Of a DNA stretch of 43,902 nucleotides, positions 26,301 through 33,186 are shown piece after piece; the first letter of the stretch is position 1, and every line of letters begins with the position of its first letter. Position numbers and translations under genes: made by a program. This DNA is from Amoebophilaceae bacterium (lineage in GTDB: Bacteria; Bacteroidota; Bacteroidia; Cytophagales; Amoebophilaceae), in the NCBI GenBank assembly GCA_011524725.1, contig WTJV01000053.1:1-43902 (forward strand), written 5' to 3'. A model generated the notes under the pieces. It was given only the letters and a program-made list of their open reading frames with translations. It had not been told where the DNA came from and did no database searches.

Positions 26301-26910
26301 CGACTCCTACCCAGGCGCACAGGAGCAGGAACGAGAATTACTAAGTGTCGTCAAGAAGAAGACTGGAGCAGATCTCAGCCTAGTCGAGAAAGCCATCGAT
26401 TTGATTAAAGATTATCACGGCCCCGTGATGCGCAAGTCTGGTGAACCTTTTTACCTCCACCCAATCGCCGTCGCCCAAATCGTACTAGATTATGACGCCG
26501 ACGAAGCTACTATACTGGGAGCACTCTTGCATGATACCGTAGAAGATACACCCCTAACGCTAGAACAAATAGAATTGTTGTTTAACAAAGAAGTACGCCA
26601 CATTGTGAGTGGGGTCACACACATGGAAAGTAATAGAGAGACCAATTACAAAGTCCTACTATCACACCCTGAAAACATCCACCGACTCCTAGAGGCAGAA
26701 GACCGGCGAGTATTGTATGTCAAACTCGCCGACCGTATGCACAACATGCGCACCATCGAGGCAAAATCTTATACCAGCCAACAAAGAACTGCTGAAGAGA
26801 CACTACTCTTCTTTGTGCCTTTGGCCAAGTACTTAGGTCTTATGGAAGCTGCCGAAGAGCTCAAAGAGAGAAGCTTTGGTGTGCTGGGCAAAAAACTTGC
26901 AGACAGCTGA
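23392..26910 (+). CDS. SLC5 symporter - CqsS-like receptor - degenerate histidine kinase - (p)ppGpp hydrolase fusion
   Basis: This is a single 1172-residue frame with four parts. (1) About 1-480 is an SSS/SLC5 sodium:solute symporter: AARGGMKAVAITDVLQ and GFIAGVMSTADSFLHTAG, with Ser331-Thr332 at the expected sodium-site loop. (2) About 525-690 is a six-helix module resembling the V. cholerae CqsS receptor: YAEP at 544-547, WPKQLLHYFPSYY, and CLPF at 592-595. (3) About 695-960 is a histidine-kinase-like region. It keeps an N-box-like VLINSYAF (Asn835) and a G2-like ATGLLLLTNERIVKAHYG, but has no HE-R-P phosphorylation box and no DxGxG. (4) About 975-1172 is a RelA/SpoT HD domain with RKSGEPFYLHP, LLHDTVEDT and KLADRMHNMRT. 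His1023, His1047, Asp1048 and Asp1114 match the metal ligands of Rel_Seq (53, 77, 78, 144) in spacing, and Glu1051/Asp1052 match its catalytic pair. The chain stops at the end of the hydrolase domain; no synthetase is present. Confidence 0.9.
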   Translation: MMLNFNIDHLIVYIFLSITLAIGLLAGRKVTDIREYAVANRQFGTGVLTMTILATYITGSKGIGYVGYVFDDGILPVFSILICGAIITFLCIAWYIAPNIQYFKGCLTLPELMGQLYGQQVRLWMGILGTFYSVALVTLQIIWLGYVGILFDLPSQLSIFLGGFFLVIYAARGGMKAVAITDVLQFIAILVFVPLVAYVVLYHVGGIKALFSQIPSQTFDVLHHPSLKNYVVYCIWDLFPAFPLSFPFIQRMLMARDKRQIVDSYYIGLCFLVVFYVLLTLIGLAAIALRANVDAHIPQQGSSVFIYIVKNYLPLGARGIICAGFIAGVMSTADSFLHTAGLTLVHDVLQTKIKKKDALIFARYLTLLIGLVALVLALSYKSLPRDLYGGLDLGKGLNLITEVVALIFTIPLVAGIMGLKTEARSFWISAFITVIVFLLSRYYLSNEFVLPLAITTNVGSFFGTNYLCNKGFVVGRRALKQQIDYIWEPTRARKHNSLLTRVLHAPRSLLRYSQNRLEKYGANPTLFALFISLSYMIPFFMHSYAEPAIYNWLLGIRGIGVLLCVGLMLESYWPKQLLHYFPSYYHFSLLYCLPFVTTLIFLLEGGSVEWLLNVALSIMLLIVLVDWLSFIWLSIIGTVLALGVYRLGLGPLSISISLDIETKYTLVYAVLFSTLIGLLFARRKQKGFDALAIQKAGLASDHQEAQDELFEATQDKFQVVKSLQKAGIEELGNIAQLSKELLEISRQDGRNNQLASLAQQLNDKLTPMALQLDKFGHRATGFLLLENVEWVAIEKFLQMLQQEIYAKGHELKIVLRTQRKTIQCDVEKMMKVLINSYAFIQAVAGEEGAILLGIEDTQLGYSLDTKTTKYTKQVTAVRFTITTALELPKLEERYISQMDKEMRGKPEAATGLLLLTNERIVKAHYGYSNTISEGKDLNLVYVIPVDIREVRSKDMDVPQMKLGAEWPRADDSYPGAQEQERELLSVVKKKTGADLSLVEKAIDLIKDYHGPVMRKSGEPFYLHPIAVAQIVLDYDADEATILGALLHDTVEDTPLTLEQIELLFNKEVRHIVSGVTHMESNRETNYKVLLSHPENIHRLLEAEDRRVLYVKLADRMHNMRTIEAKSYTSQQRTAEETLLFFVPLAKYLGLMEAAEELKERSFGVLGKKLADS

Positions 26911-27010
26911 CACGCACCACCCACCTCATCGCGCAGCATAAGTATCGCCTCTTACATGTGTGTGTAGGTACATACCAAGGTATGTCTGTATATAAGCTAA
27001 CTAGCAAAAA

Positions 27011-28132
27011 ATGAAAACTATCATCAGTGGAGGGGGGACCGGAGGTCATATCTATCCTGCTATTGCTATAGCCGATGCATTAAAGCAACATGATTCGGCC
27101 ACAAGCATCCTATTTGTAGGGGCTCGCGGAAAAATGGAAATGCAGCAGGTACCCAAGGCAGGCTATCCCATTGTGGGACTAAGCATACGGGGGTTTCAGC
27201 GTAATAAAATACGCTCCAATCTCGTCCTTCCGTACCAGGTACTCGCCAGCTTATGGAAAGCCCGAAAGCTTCTCAAAGACTTTCAACCCCATGTAGTCGT
27301 CGGCACAGGAGGCTACGCCAGTGCACCCATACTCTATGCAGCTGCCAAAAGTAAGATTCCAACACTCATCCAAGAACAAAATGCAACACCGGGTCTTACC
27401 AACCGCATACTAGCACGTCATGTGGATACGGTATGTGTGGCCTATCAAGGCATGGCAAAGTACTTCTCCAAGGTTAAGACTGTGCTTACTGGAAATCCCG
27501 TACGAGAAGACCTGATGAGTCTGGACAAAAAACGAAAAGCTGCTTATGCCTATTTTGGTCTAACACCCGAAAAAAAGTGCCTATTGGTGCTGGGAGGCAG
27601 CCTAGGAGCTCAAACAATGAACGAAAGCATACTACATGCCGTTCAATCCTTGAGTCAGGCGGGTCTCCAGATCATCTGGGCAACCGGCCAGCGATACTTT
27701 GATGCGATAAAAGCGCAACTCACACAACAGCAGCAGCACCACGTCAAGGCTTATCCTTTTATCAGAGCCATGGACCTGGCTTACGCAGCAGCAGATATCG
27801 TGGTTTCCAGGGCAGGCGCTTTGACTGTTTCCGAGCTATGTACCGTTCACAAACCCACTATTTTTGTTCCTTCTCCCCATGTAACCGCCGACCATCAGAC
27901 CCAAAACATACAGCCCCTGGTAGCCCAAAATGCGGCGTTGATGGTCACAGATCACGAAGCACCCCAACAGCTTGCACAAGCTGTGCTAAGACTCATACGC
28001 TCTGAAGCACAACAAAATACTTTAGCCAACAATATCAAAACTTGGGCCAAGCCGAACGCTACCGTGGACATAATCAAGGAAATCATTCGCTTATCCAAAG
28101 TCACCACCACTAGATCTACAATCACACACTGA
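27011..28132 (+). CDS. murG: UDP-GlcNAc:undecaprenyl-PP-MurNAc-pentapeptide GlcNAc transferase
   Basis: MurG adds GlcNAc to lipid I to form lipid II on the inner face of the membrane. The N-terminal ISGGGTGGHIYPAIAIADAL glycine loop, VVGTGGYASAPILYAA, LIQEQNATPGLTNRILARH, VLTGNPVREDL, LVLGGSLGAQTMN and the donor-site VVSRAGALTVSEL with FVPSPHVTADHQTQN are all present. At 373 residues it has the normal length. Its stop overlaps the murC start by one base (TGATG), so the two are translationally coupled. It begins 100 bp after the fusion gene; a small inverted repeat (ACATACC/GGTATGT, 26970-26985) lies in the gap. Confidence 0.96.
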   Translation: MKTIISGGGTGGHIYPAIAIADALKQHDSATSILFVGARGKMEMQQVPKAGYPIVGLSIRGFQRNKIRSNLVLPYQVLASLWKARKLLKDFQPHVVVGTGGYASAPILYAAAKSKIPTLIQEQNATPGLTNRILARHVDTVCVAYQGMAKYFSKVKTVLTGNPVREDLMSLDKKRKAAYAYFGLTPEKKCLLVLGGSLGAQTMNESILHAVQSLSQAGLQIIWATGQRYFDAIKAQLTQQQQHHVKAYPFIRAMDLAYAAADIVVSRAGALTVSELCTVHKPTIFVPSPHVTADHQTQNIQPLVAQNAALMVTDHEAPQQLAQAVLRLIRSEAQQNTLANNIKTWAKPNATVDIIKEIIRLSKVTTTRSTITH

Positions 28133-29517
28133 TGAAGAATTATACCTATGTTTACTTGCTAGGCGTCGGAGGGATTGGGATGAGTGCACTAGCCCGGTGG
28201 TTCAATGCCCAGTCCATCCAGGTTTTTGGATATGATCGTACCTCAAGCGCGCTGACCGATCGGCTCACACAAGAAGGCATCACCATACATTTCGAAGACG
28301 ACATAAAAGCCATTCCCCCACCAATTATAGACCACAAAGTACATAGCCTGGTTGTATATACGCCCGCTATTTCGTCCCAAAATCGCCTATTAAATTATCT
28401 GATTGCTGAAAACTATATGGTGCATAAACGGGCCGAAGTGCTGGGTATGATCACCCAAAATCGCCCTACACTAGCTATAGCAGGCACCCACGGCAAAACA
28501 ATCACTTCTGCGCTTGCAGCACATACACTACACCAGGCAGGGAAAAAGATAGTGGCTTTCTTAGGCGGTATAGCAACAGGTTATGCCTCTAATTTGCTCA
28601 TCAAGGGTCCCATTGACAAAGATACGGTCATCATTGTAGAAGCTGATGAGTTTGACCGGTCCTTCTTGCACTTGGAACCCCACTGGGCCATTGTCACTAC
28701 GATTGACCCAGACCATCTAGACGTTTACGGGGATACAAGGAGGTACCAAGAAGCCTTTCAATCGTTTGTTGCATGCGTACCACCCTACGGGAAAGCGATT
28801 ATGCATCGAGACGTAACCCAACAGTTGGCGCTCGAGGAAGATACTACCCGCATAATCTGCTATGCTTTAAAAGGAACAGCTATTCATGCTGAGAATGTAC
28901 GTATCCAGCAGGGTAATTTCTACTTCGACTATGTAAGTCATGAGGCAAGAATCAATGATATACAGCTTGCAGTACCGGGCTACCACCATGTAGAAAATGC
29001 ACTAGCCGTAATCACGATGTGCTTGATCTTGGGCTTAGATGCAGGGGCTATTCGTAGGGGTATAACAACTTTCAAAGGGGTACAACGACGCTTTGAGTAT
29101 GTGATACGAACCGATCAGGTGATCTTTTTAGATGATTATGCACATCATCCGGTAGAAATCACTGCCTTGCTACAGACTATTCGTGCTTTGTATCCTACAA
29201 AAGAAATCACCATCGTTTTTCAGCCTCATCTATATACAAGAACACAAGCACTGGCCAGCGAGTTTGCCCAAAGTCTGGACTTGGCCGACCGGGTCTTCTT
29301 GTTAGATATTTATCCGGCACGCGAACTACCCATCAAGGGAGTAACTAGCGCATACATATTCGATCAAATGACCTTGGAGAAGAAGTGGATGTGTACCCAA
29401 GAAAATCTTGTAGCAGTACTGAATCGACAAAGTCAACCAGAGATTTTGGTTACGGCAGGTGCGGGCAACATTAGCGACCTAATTCCAGCCATTAAACATA
29501 GCTTGTTAGCACGCTAA
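28132..29517 (+). CDS. murC: UDP-N-acetylmuramate--L-alanine ligase
   Basis: MurC adds L-alanine to UDP-MurNAc using ATP, the first peptide step of peptidoglycan precursor synthesis. The N-terminal Rossmann motif LLGVGGIGMSALARWF, P-loop IAGTHGKTITSALAAHTL, VEADEFDRSFLHLEP, TTIDPDHLDVYGD and the C-terminal DDYAHHPVEITALL and VFQPHLYTRT identify it. The length of 461 residues is usual. Its ATG overlaps the murG stop. The next gene, lspA, is convergent, and I see no clear terminator in the 92-bp gap. Confidence 0.96.
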   Translation: MKNYTYVYLLGVGGIGMSALARWFNAQSIQVFGYDRTSSALTDRLTQEGITIHFEDDIKAIPPPIIDHKVHSLVVYTPAISSQNRLLNYLIAENYMVHKRAEVLGMITQNRPTLAIAGTHGKTITSALAAHTLHQAGKKIVAFLGGIATGYASNLLIKGPIDKDTVIIVEADEFDRSFLHLEPHWAIVTTIDPDHLDVYGDTRRYQEAFQSFVACVPPYGKAIMHRDVTQQLALEEDTTRIICYALKGTAIHAENVRIQQGNFYFDYVSHEARINDIQLAVPGYHHVENALAVITMCLILGLDAGAIRRGITTFKGVQRRFEYVIRTDQVIFLDDYAHHPVEITALLQTIRALYPTKEITIVFQPHLYTRTQALASEFAQSLDLADRVFLLDIYPARELPIKGVTSAYIFDQMTLEKKWMCTQENLVAVLNRQSQPEILVTAGAGNISDLIPAIKHSLLAR

Positions 29518-29609
29518 AAGTAGTTGTGCACTGGTGCTGATTCTTCCGTAGAGGTTGTTACTCTGGATATACCCCAGCTATCTCCCTGAATAGCGCTTCA
29601 AAGGCTCGA

Positions 29610-30209
29610 CTAAATGACGGCTACACTGTCTTTGTAATAGCCACTCCTTCTAGATCCCAAAATCGCCACAACGCCAAGAAATATAGCTGCGTCCGCAATG
29701 TTAAAGATGGGCAGCATGGCCCAATAGCTACCCCCCACGAGGGGAAGCCAAGTAGGTAGATTACCGGACCAAATATCCAAGTAAATCATGTCGATCACTT
29801 GCCCATAAAACCAAGACATCGGCGCATTGTATGGGGCGTTGTCCAGAAAAACGGCATAGAACACACTGTCGATCACATTGCCAAGGGCACCCCCAAGTAT
29901 CAGTGCCCAGCCCCACAAGAGCAACGTAGGTATCCGTTCTGCCCGCACCAGCTGACTCATGTGCCACCCTATGACACCTGTAGCAACGATGCGTCCTAAG
30001 GTGAGGATCAGTTTGCCGTACTTAAAACCCAGCTGAATGCCAAAAGCCATACCTGGGTTGAGCGTGTAATGAATCTTGAGCCAATTGCCAATCAGCTTAA
30101 TAGATCCAAGATAGCCCATTTCCATGTTGAAGTGCACCCAAAGCTTAGAAAGCTGGTCAAGAAGAATGACAATCAGGGCAATCAAATAATATTCCCACAA
30201 GTTTTTCAT
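29610..30209 (-). CDS. lspA: lipoprotein signal peptidase (signal peptidase II)
   Basis: LspA cuts the signal peptide from prolipoproteins after lipidation of the Cys. The 199-residue protein has four membrane helices and is longer than the E. coli enzyme, as in Bacteroidota. The catalytic aspartates are in GGALGNVIDSVFY (Asp114) and PIFNIADAAIFLG (Asp173). LDQLSKLWV and HYTLNPGMAFGI are further family segments. Its clients probably include the lipoproteins encoded at 604-1776, 1873-2679 and 36281-37050. Confidence 0.95.
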   Translation of the reverse strand: MKNLWEYYLIALIVILLDQLSKLWVHFNMEMGYLGSIKLIGNWLKIHYTLNPGMAFGIQLGFKYGKLILTLGRIVATGVIGWHMSQLVRAERIPTLLLWGWALILGGALGNVIDSVFYAVFLDNAPYNAPMSWFYGQVIDMIYLDIWSGNLPTWLPLVGGSYWAMLPIFNIADAAIFLGVVAILGSRRSGYYKDSVAVI

Positions 30210-30326
30210 CGTTGGACTTCAAATATACGATGCTTTGAACGATAATAGTGGTGCAATGCTCACAATAAGCGTCTGCCGAGCACCCCCCAAAGCAGGTCTT
30301 AGAACAAAAGCTTAACAGGGACTAGC

Positions 30327-31466
30327 CTATCCAGGAAATTTACCAAGTGCACTCAGTTGTGCTACCACATAGTCTATTTCTTCGACTGTATTGTATTTAC
30401 TAAAAGAGAAACGTACCGTACCCCGCTGTTGGTCAGCACCTAAAGCTTCTAACACATGAGAGCCTACCTGGCTACCACTAGCACAGGCGCTACCTACCGA
30501 AGCCGAAATTTTCTGAATGTCCAGGTTAAAAACGAGCATGTCATGACTATCGGAGGGGGGCAAACTAACGCTCAAGATAGTAGGCAAGCTAGCTTCAGTA
30601 TCGGCACTAGTCCCGTTAAAGGTAACACCAGGAATACAGGCTTGAAGGCGCTGGATCATGCAGTCTTTAAGGCTTTGTATGTATTGGCCATCTTTGGTCA
30701 TATCTCGATGGGCTATTTCGAGGGCCTTACCAAGCCCCACAATACCCGGCACATTCTCTGTACCTCCCCGCATGTTTCGCTCTTGAGCCCCCCCATGGAT
30801 GAGCGGGGCAACCTGGACGCCTCCACGGATATAAATAAGGCCTACTCCTTTAGGACCATGAAACTTGTGGGCCGAACCTACCGCCAGGTGCACGGGCAAG
30901 TCTTGCAGGTCTAAGGCACAGTGGCCCATGGTCTGCACCGCATCAGTGTGGAAGATTGCTCCATAACTTTGACAAAGCGTTCCAATCCGCCTGATGTCAT
31001 TGTAATTTCCTATCTCGTTGTTCGCATGCATCAAGCTTACCAACGCACCTGGATACGTTTTTAACAAGTGCTCCAAATGATCATAATGGAGACCACCCTG
31101 TCGGTCTAGCTGCACCCAGTGTACCTGTGTATGACCTGTCTGAGCCATCCTAGCCAGCGGCTGAAGGACTGCCTGATGCTCTATAGGCGAAGTGATCACA
31201 TGACCTAGGCCCAAAGCTAGCACGCTGCCAAAGAGTGCCATATTGTTACCTTCGGTCCCACCTGAGGTGAAGAATATCTCTGCTGGAGATGCGTTGAGGA
31301 GTGTAGCTACTTGTTTGCGGACTTTTTCTACAGCTACCTTGGCAATTCTTCCGTGGCCATGGATCGAAGAGGGACTTCCACATACCGCGCTCATGTAAGG
31401 CAACATAGTTTCTAGCACTTCTGGGTCCAGGGGCGTAGTGGCTGCATTGTCTAGGTATACGGTCAT
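30327..31466 (-). CDS. cysteine desulfurase (NifS/IscS family)
   Basis: The enzyme removes sulfur from cysteine as a persulfide for iron-sulfur clusters and tRNA thiolation. From the ATG at 31466 (MTVYLDNAATTPLDPEVL) it has 379 residues, a normal length. SGGTEGNNMAL, HANNEIGNYNDI, HTDAVQTMGH and the PLP lysine in GSAHKFHGPKGVG are visible. The reactive Cys is in SVGSACASGSQ. The frame is open to 31541, but the extra 25 residues are not family-like. No iscU or suf gene is adjacent. IscS and NifS cannot be told apart here. Confidence 0.93.
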   Translation of the reverse strand: MTVYLDNAATTPLDPEVLETMLPYMSAVCGSPSSIHGHGRIAKVAVEKVRKQVATLLNASPAEIFFTSGGTEGNNMALFGSVLALGLGHVITSPIEHQAVLQPLARMAQTGHTQVHWVQLDRQGGLHYDHLEHLLKTYPGALVSLMHANNEIGNYNDIRRIGTLCQSYGAIFHTDAVQTMGHCALDLQDLPVHLAVGSAHKFHGPKGVGLIYIRGGVQVAPLIHGGAQERNMRGGTENVPGIVGLGKALEIAHRDMTKDGQYIQSLKDCMIQRLQACIPGVTFNGTSADTEASLPTILSVSLPPSDSHDMLVFNLDIQKISASVGSACASGSQVGSHVLEALGADQQRGTVRFSFSKYNTVEEIDYVVAQLSALGKFPG

Positions 31467-31604
31467 GATGGGTGCGTAGGAATGCCGATAAAAGCAAGGA
31501 AAGATACAGGTAATTTGATAAGGCCTATGGGCTACAACCACTACAAAGCATGGTACGCCTCATAATCTAAACAGAACTCCAATAATAGTGGATAAATAAA
31601 ATAC

Positions 31605-32996
31605 TTACCCGACAAGTACCATAGAACGCTTCATGAGCGCTATCAGCTGTTCCACCATCTGGTGGGCGCGGTCTTCAGTCGCTGCTTCGGCGTAGAGACG
31701 AACAATCGGCTCAGTATTGGATCTTCTAAGATGGATCCATGCTTTCTCAAATATGATTTTAATGCCATCTTCTGTGTTTATAGGATACGCTTGGTATTGT
31801 CTTCTTATCGTATCTAAAAGCGTGGCCCAGTCAGTACCAGGAGTCAAGGCTACCTTCTTCTTGAGAAGCACATAATCAGGGAAGCGAGCCCGTAATTCAG
31901 ACGCTGTTTTACCGGCACGCGCTAGGTAAGATAAAATAAGCGCAATACCCACCAGTGCGTCACGGCTATAATGCAGTGCAGGGTAGATAATACCGCCATT
32001 ACCTTCTCCACCAATCACCGCTTTTGTCGCTTTCATTTTAGCGACTACGTACTGTTCTCCCACGGGGGTATTGAAGTGGTGTGCCCCGTGCTTCACGGTA
32101 ATGTCTTGTAGTGCTTGCGACGAAGATAGATTGGAGACCGTATTCCCAGGCATATGACGCAATACATAGTCAGCCACGGCTACCAAAGTATATTCTTCGC
32201 CCCAGGACATACCGTTTTCATCAAAAACAACAAGTCGGTCTACATCAGGATCTACCGCCACCCCTAAGTCATATGTACCGGTCCGAACAACATGCGTCAA
32301 TGCTGTAAGATGGGCAGGCAGTGGCTCTGGGTTGTGTGGGAATTGGCCACTGGGCTGACAATACAACGCCGTAATGTGTTCGACCCCCAAGGCCCGAAGC
32401 AGCTGAGGAACAGCAATACCTCCTGTGGAATTAACAGCATCCACAGCAATGCTGAACTTGCTATGACGAATAGCAGGGACGTCCACGAGGGGCAGTGCTA
32501 GAATACGTTCAATATGCTGGGCTATGGCGGACTCGTGGGTAGTATACTGCCCTAGCTCCGCCACAGAAGCAAAGGAGCGATCGTGTTGTACGTCTTCTGC
32601 AAATACCTCAGACGCAGCCATAGCATCAATCAACACGCCCTCTTTGTTAAATAACTTCAAGGCATTCCACTCCGCAGGATTGTGGCTGGCTGTGATGGCG
32701 ATACCGCCGCTGGCTTGTTCGTGCAATACAGCCATAGATATAGTAGGCGTCGTAGAGAGGCCTAAGTCAATCACATCAATACCTAAGCTTTGCAAAGTAG
32801 TGCTTACCAAACGGCTGATAAGGAGACCAGAAGGGCGTGCATCGCGTCCTATGACAACAACTTTGTGGTCAGACTGCTTGAGGAGCCATCCTCCAAATGC
32901 GGCAGTCATAGTTACCACATCGATAGGAGTCAGGGCATCCCCTACCTTACCACCTATCGTACCCCGAACACCCGATATAGATTTGATGAGCGCCAT
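31605..32996 (-). CDS. glmM: phosphoglucosamine mutase (phosphohexomutase family)
   Basis: The enzyme is an alpha-D-phosphohexomutase, most likely GlmM, which makes glucosamine-1-phosphate for UDP-GlcNAc. The active-site serine loop is ITASHNPAEWNALK (Ser104), the metal-binding loop is VAVDPDVDRLVVFDENG, and the sugar-binding loop is GGEGNGGIIYP. The C-terminal phosphate-binding HLRRSNTEPIVRLYAEA is intact. At 463 residues the length fits. GlmM is favoured over phosphomannomutase because the SISGVRGTIGG start and overall layout fit GlmM-like proteins of Bacteroidota, but a ManB activity cannot be excluded. It is divergent from secDF and supplies the same pathway as murC and murG. Confidence 0.88.
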   Translation of the reverse strand: MALIKSISGVRGTIGGKVGDALTPIDVVTMTAAFGGWLLKQSDHKVVVIGRDARPSGLLISRLVSTTLQSLGIDVIDLGLSTTPTISMAVLHEQASGGIAITASHNPAEWNALKLFNKEGVLIDAMAASEVFAEDVQHDRSFASVAELGQYTTHESAIAQHIERILALPLVDVPAIRHSKFSIAVDAVNSTGGIAVPQLLRALGVEHITALYCQPSGQFPHNPEPLPAHLTALTHVVRTGTYDLGVAVDPDVDRLVVFDENGMSWGEEYTLVAVADYVLRHMPGNTVSNLSSSQALQDITVKHGAHHFNTPVGEQYVVAKMKATKAVIGGEGNGGIIYPALHYSRDALVGIALILSYLARAGKTASELRARFPDYVLLKKKVALTPGTDWATLLDTIRRQYQAYPINTEDGIKIIFEKAWIHLRRSNTEPIVRLYAEAATEDRAHQMVEQLIALMKRSMVLVG

Positions 32997-33085
32997 AATG
33001 TCGTTGGGAGATTAAACTATTAAGCTAATGGTACACTAAGCTGAGTTAGCCCTGGCGTGGCACTTTGGCCCACAGGAAAACCTCA

Positions 33086-33093
33086 CAAAGATA
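33086..33093 (-). promoter_or_regulatory. putative -7 box for glmM (TATCTTTG)
   Basis: The minus strand reads TATCTTTG, an exact match to TAnnTTTG, about 90 bases before the glmM ATG in the glmM-secDF divergent region. The -33 element is weak. Confidence 0.35.
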
Positions 33094-33121
33094 GTAAGCA
33101 GCCGAGAAGCGACCGTAGTGG

Positions 33122-33153
33122 CTTGTATACCTTGATAGCATAGGGTAATTTTG
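33122..33153 (+). promoter_or_regulatory. probable promoter for secDF (CTTG-N20-TAATTTTG)
   Basis: A -33-like CTTG (33122-33125) is followed after 20 bases by TAATTTTG (33146-33153), a full Bacteroidota-type promoter. The predicted start of transcription, near 33160, lies before the ATG at 33187 but after the alternative TTG start at 33151, which supports the shorter SecDF. Confidence 0.5.
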
Positions 33154-33186
33154 AACATATTTCTGATTCTATCTCACCATTCTGTC

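Noticed and set aside
26970-26985. ACATACC/GGTATGT inverted repeat as a terminator before murG
   Set aside because: The stem is only 7 bp, AT-rich, and has no U-run. At most it is an operator-like site.
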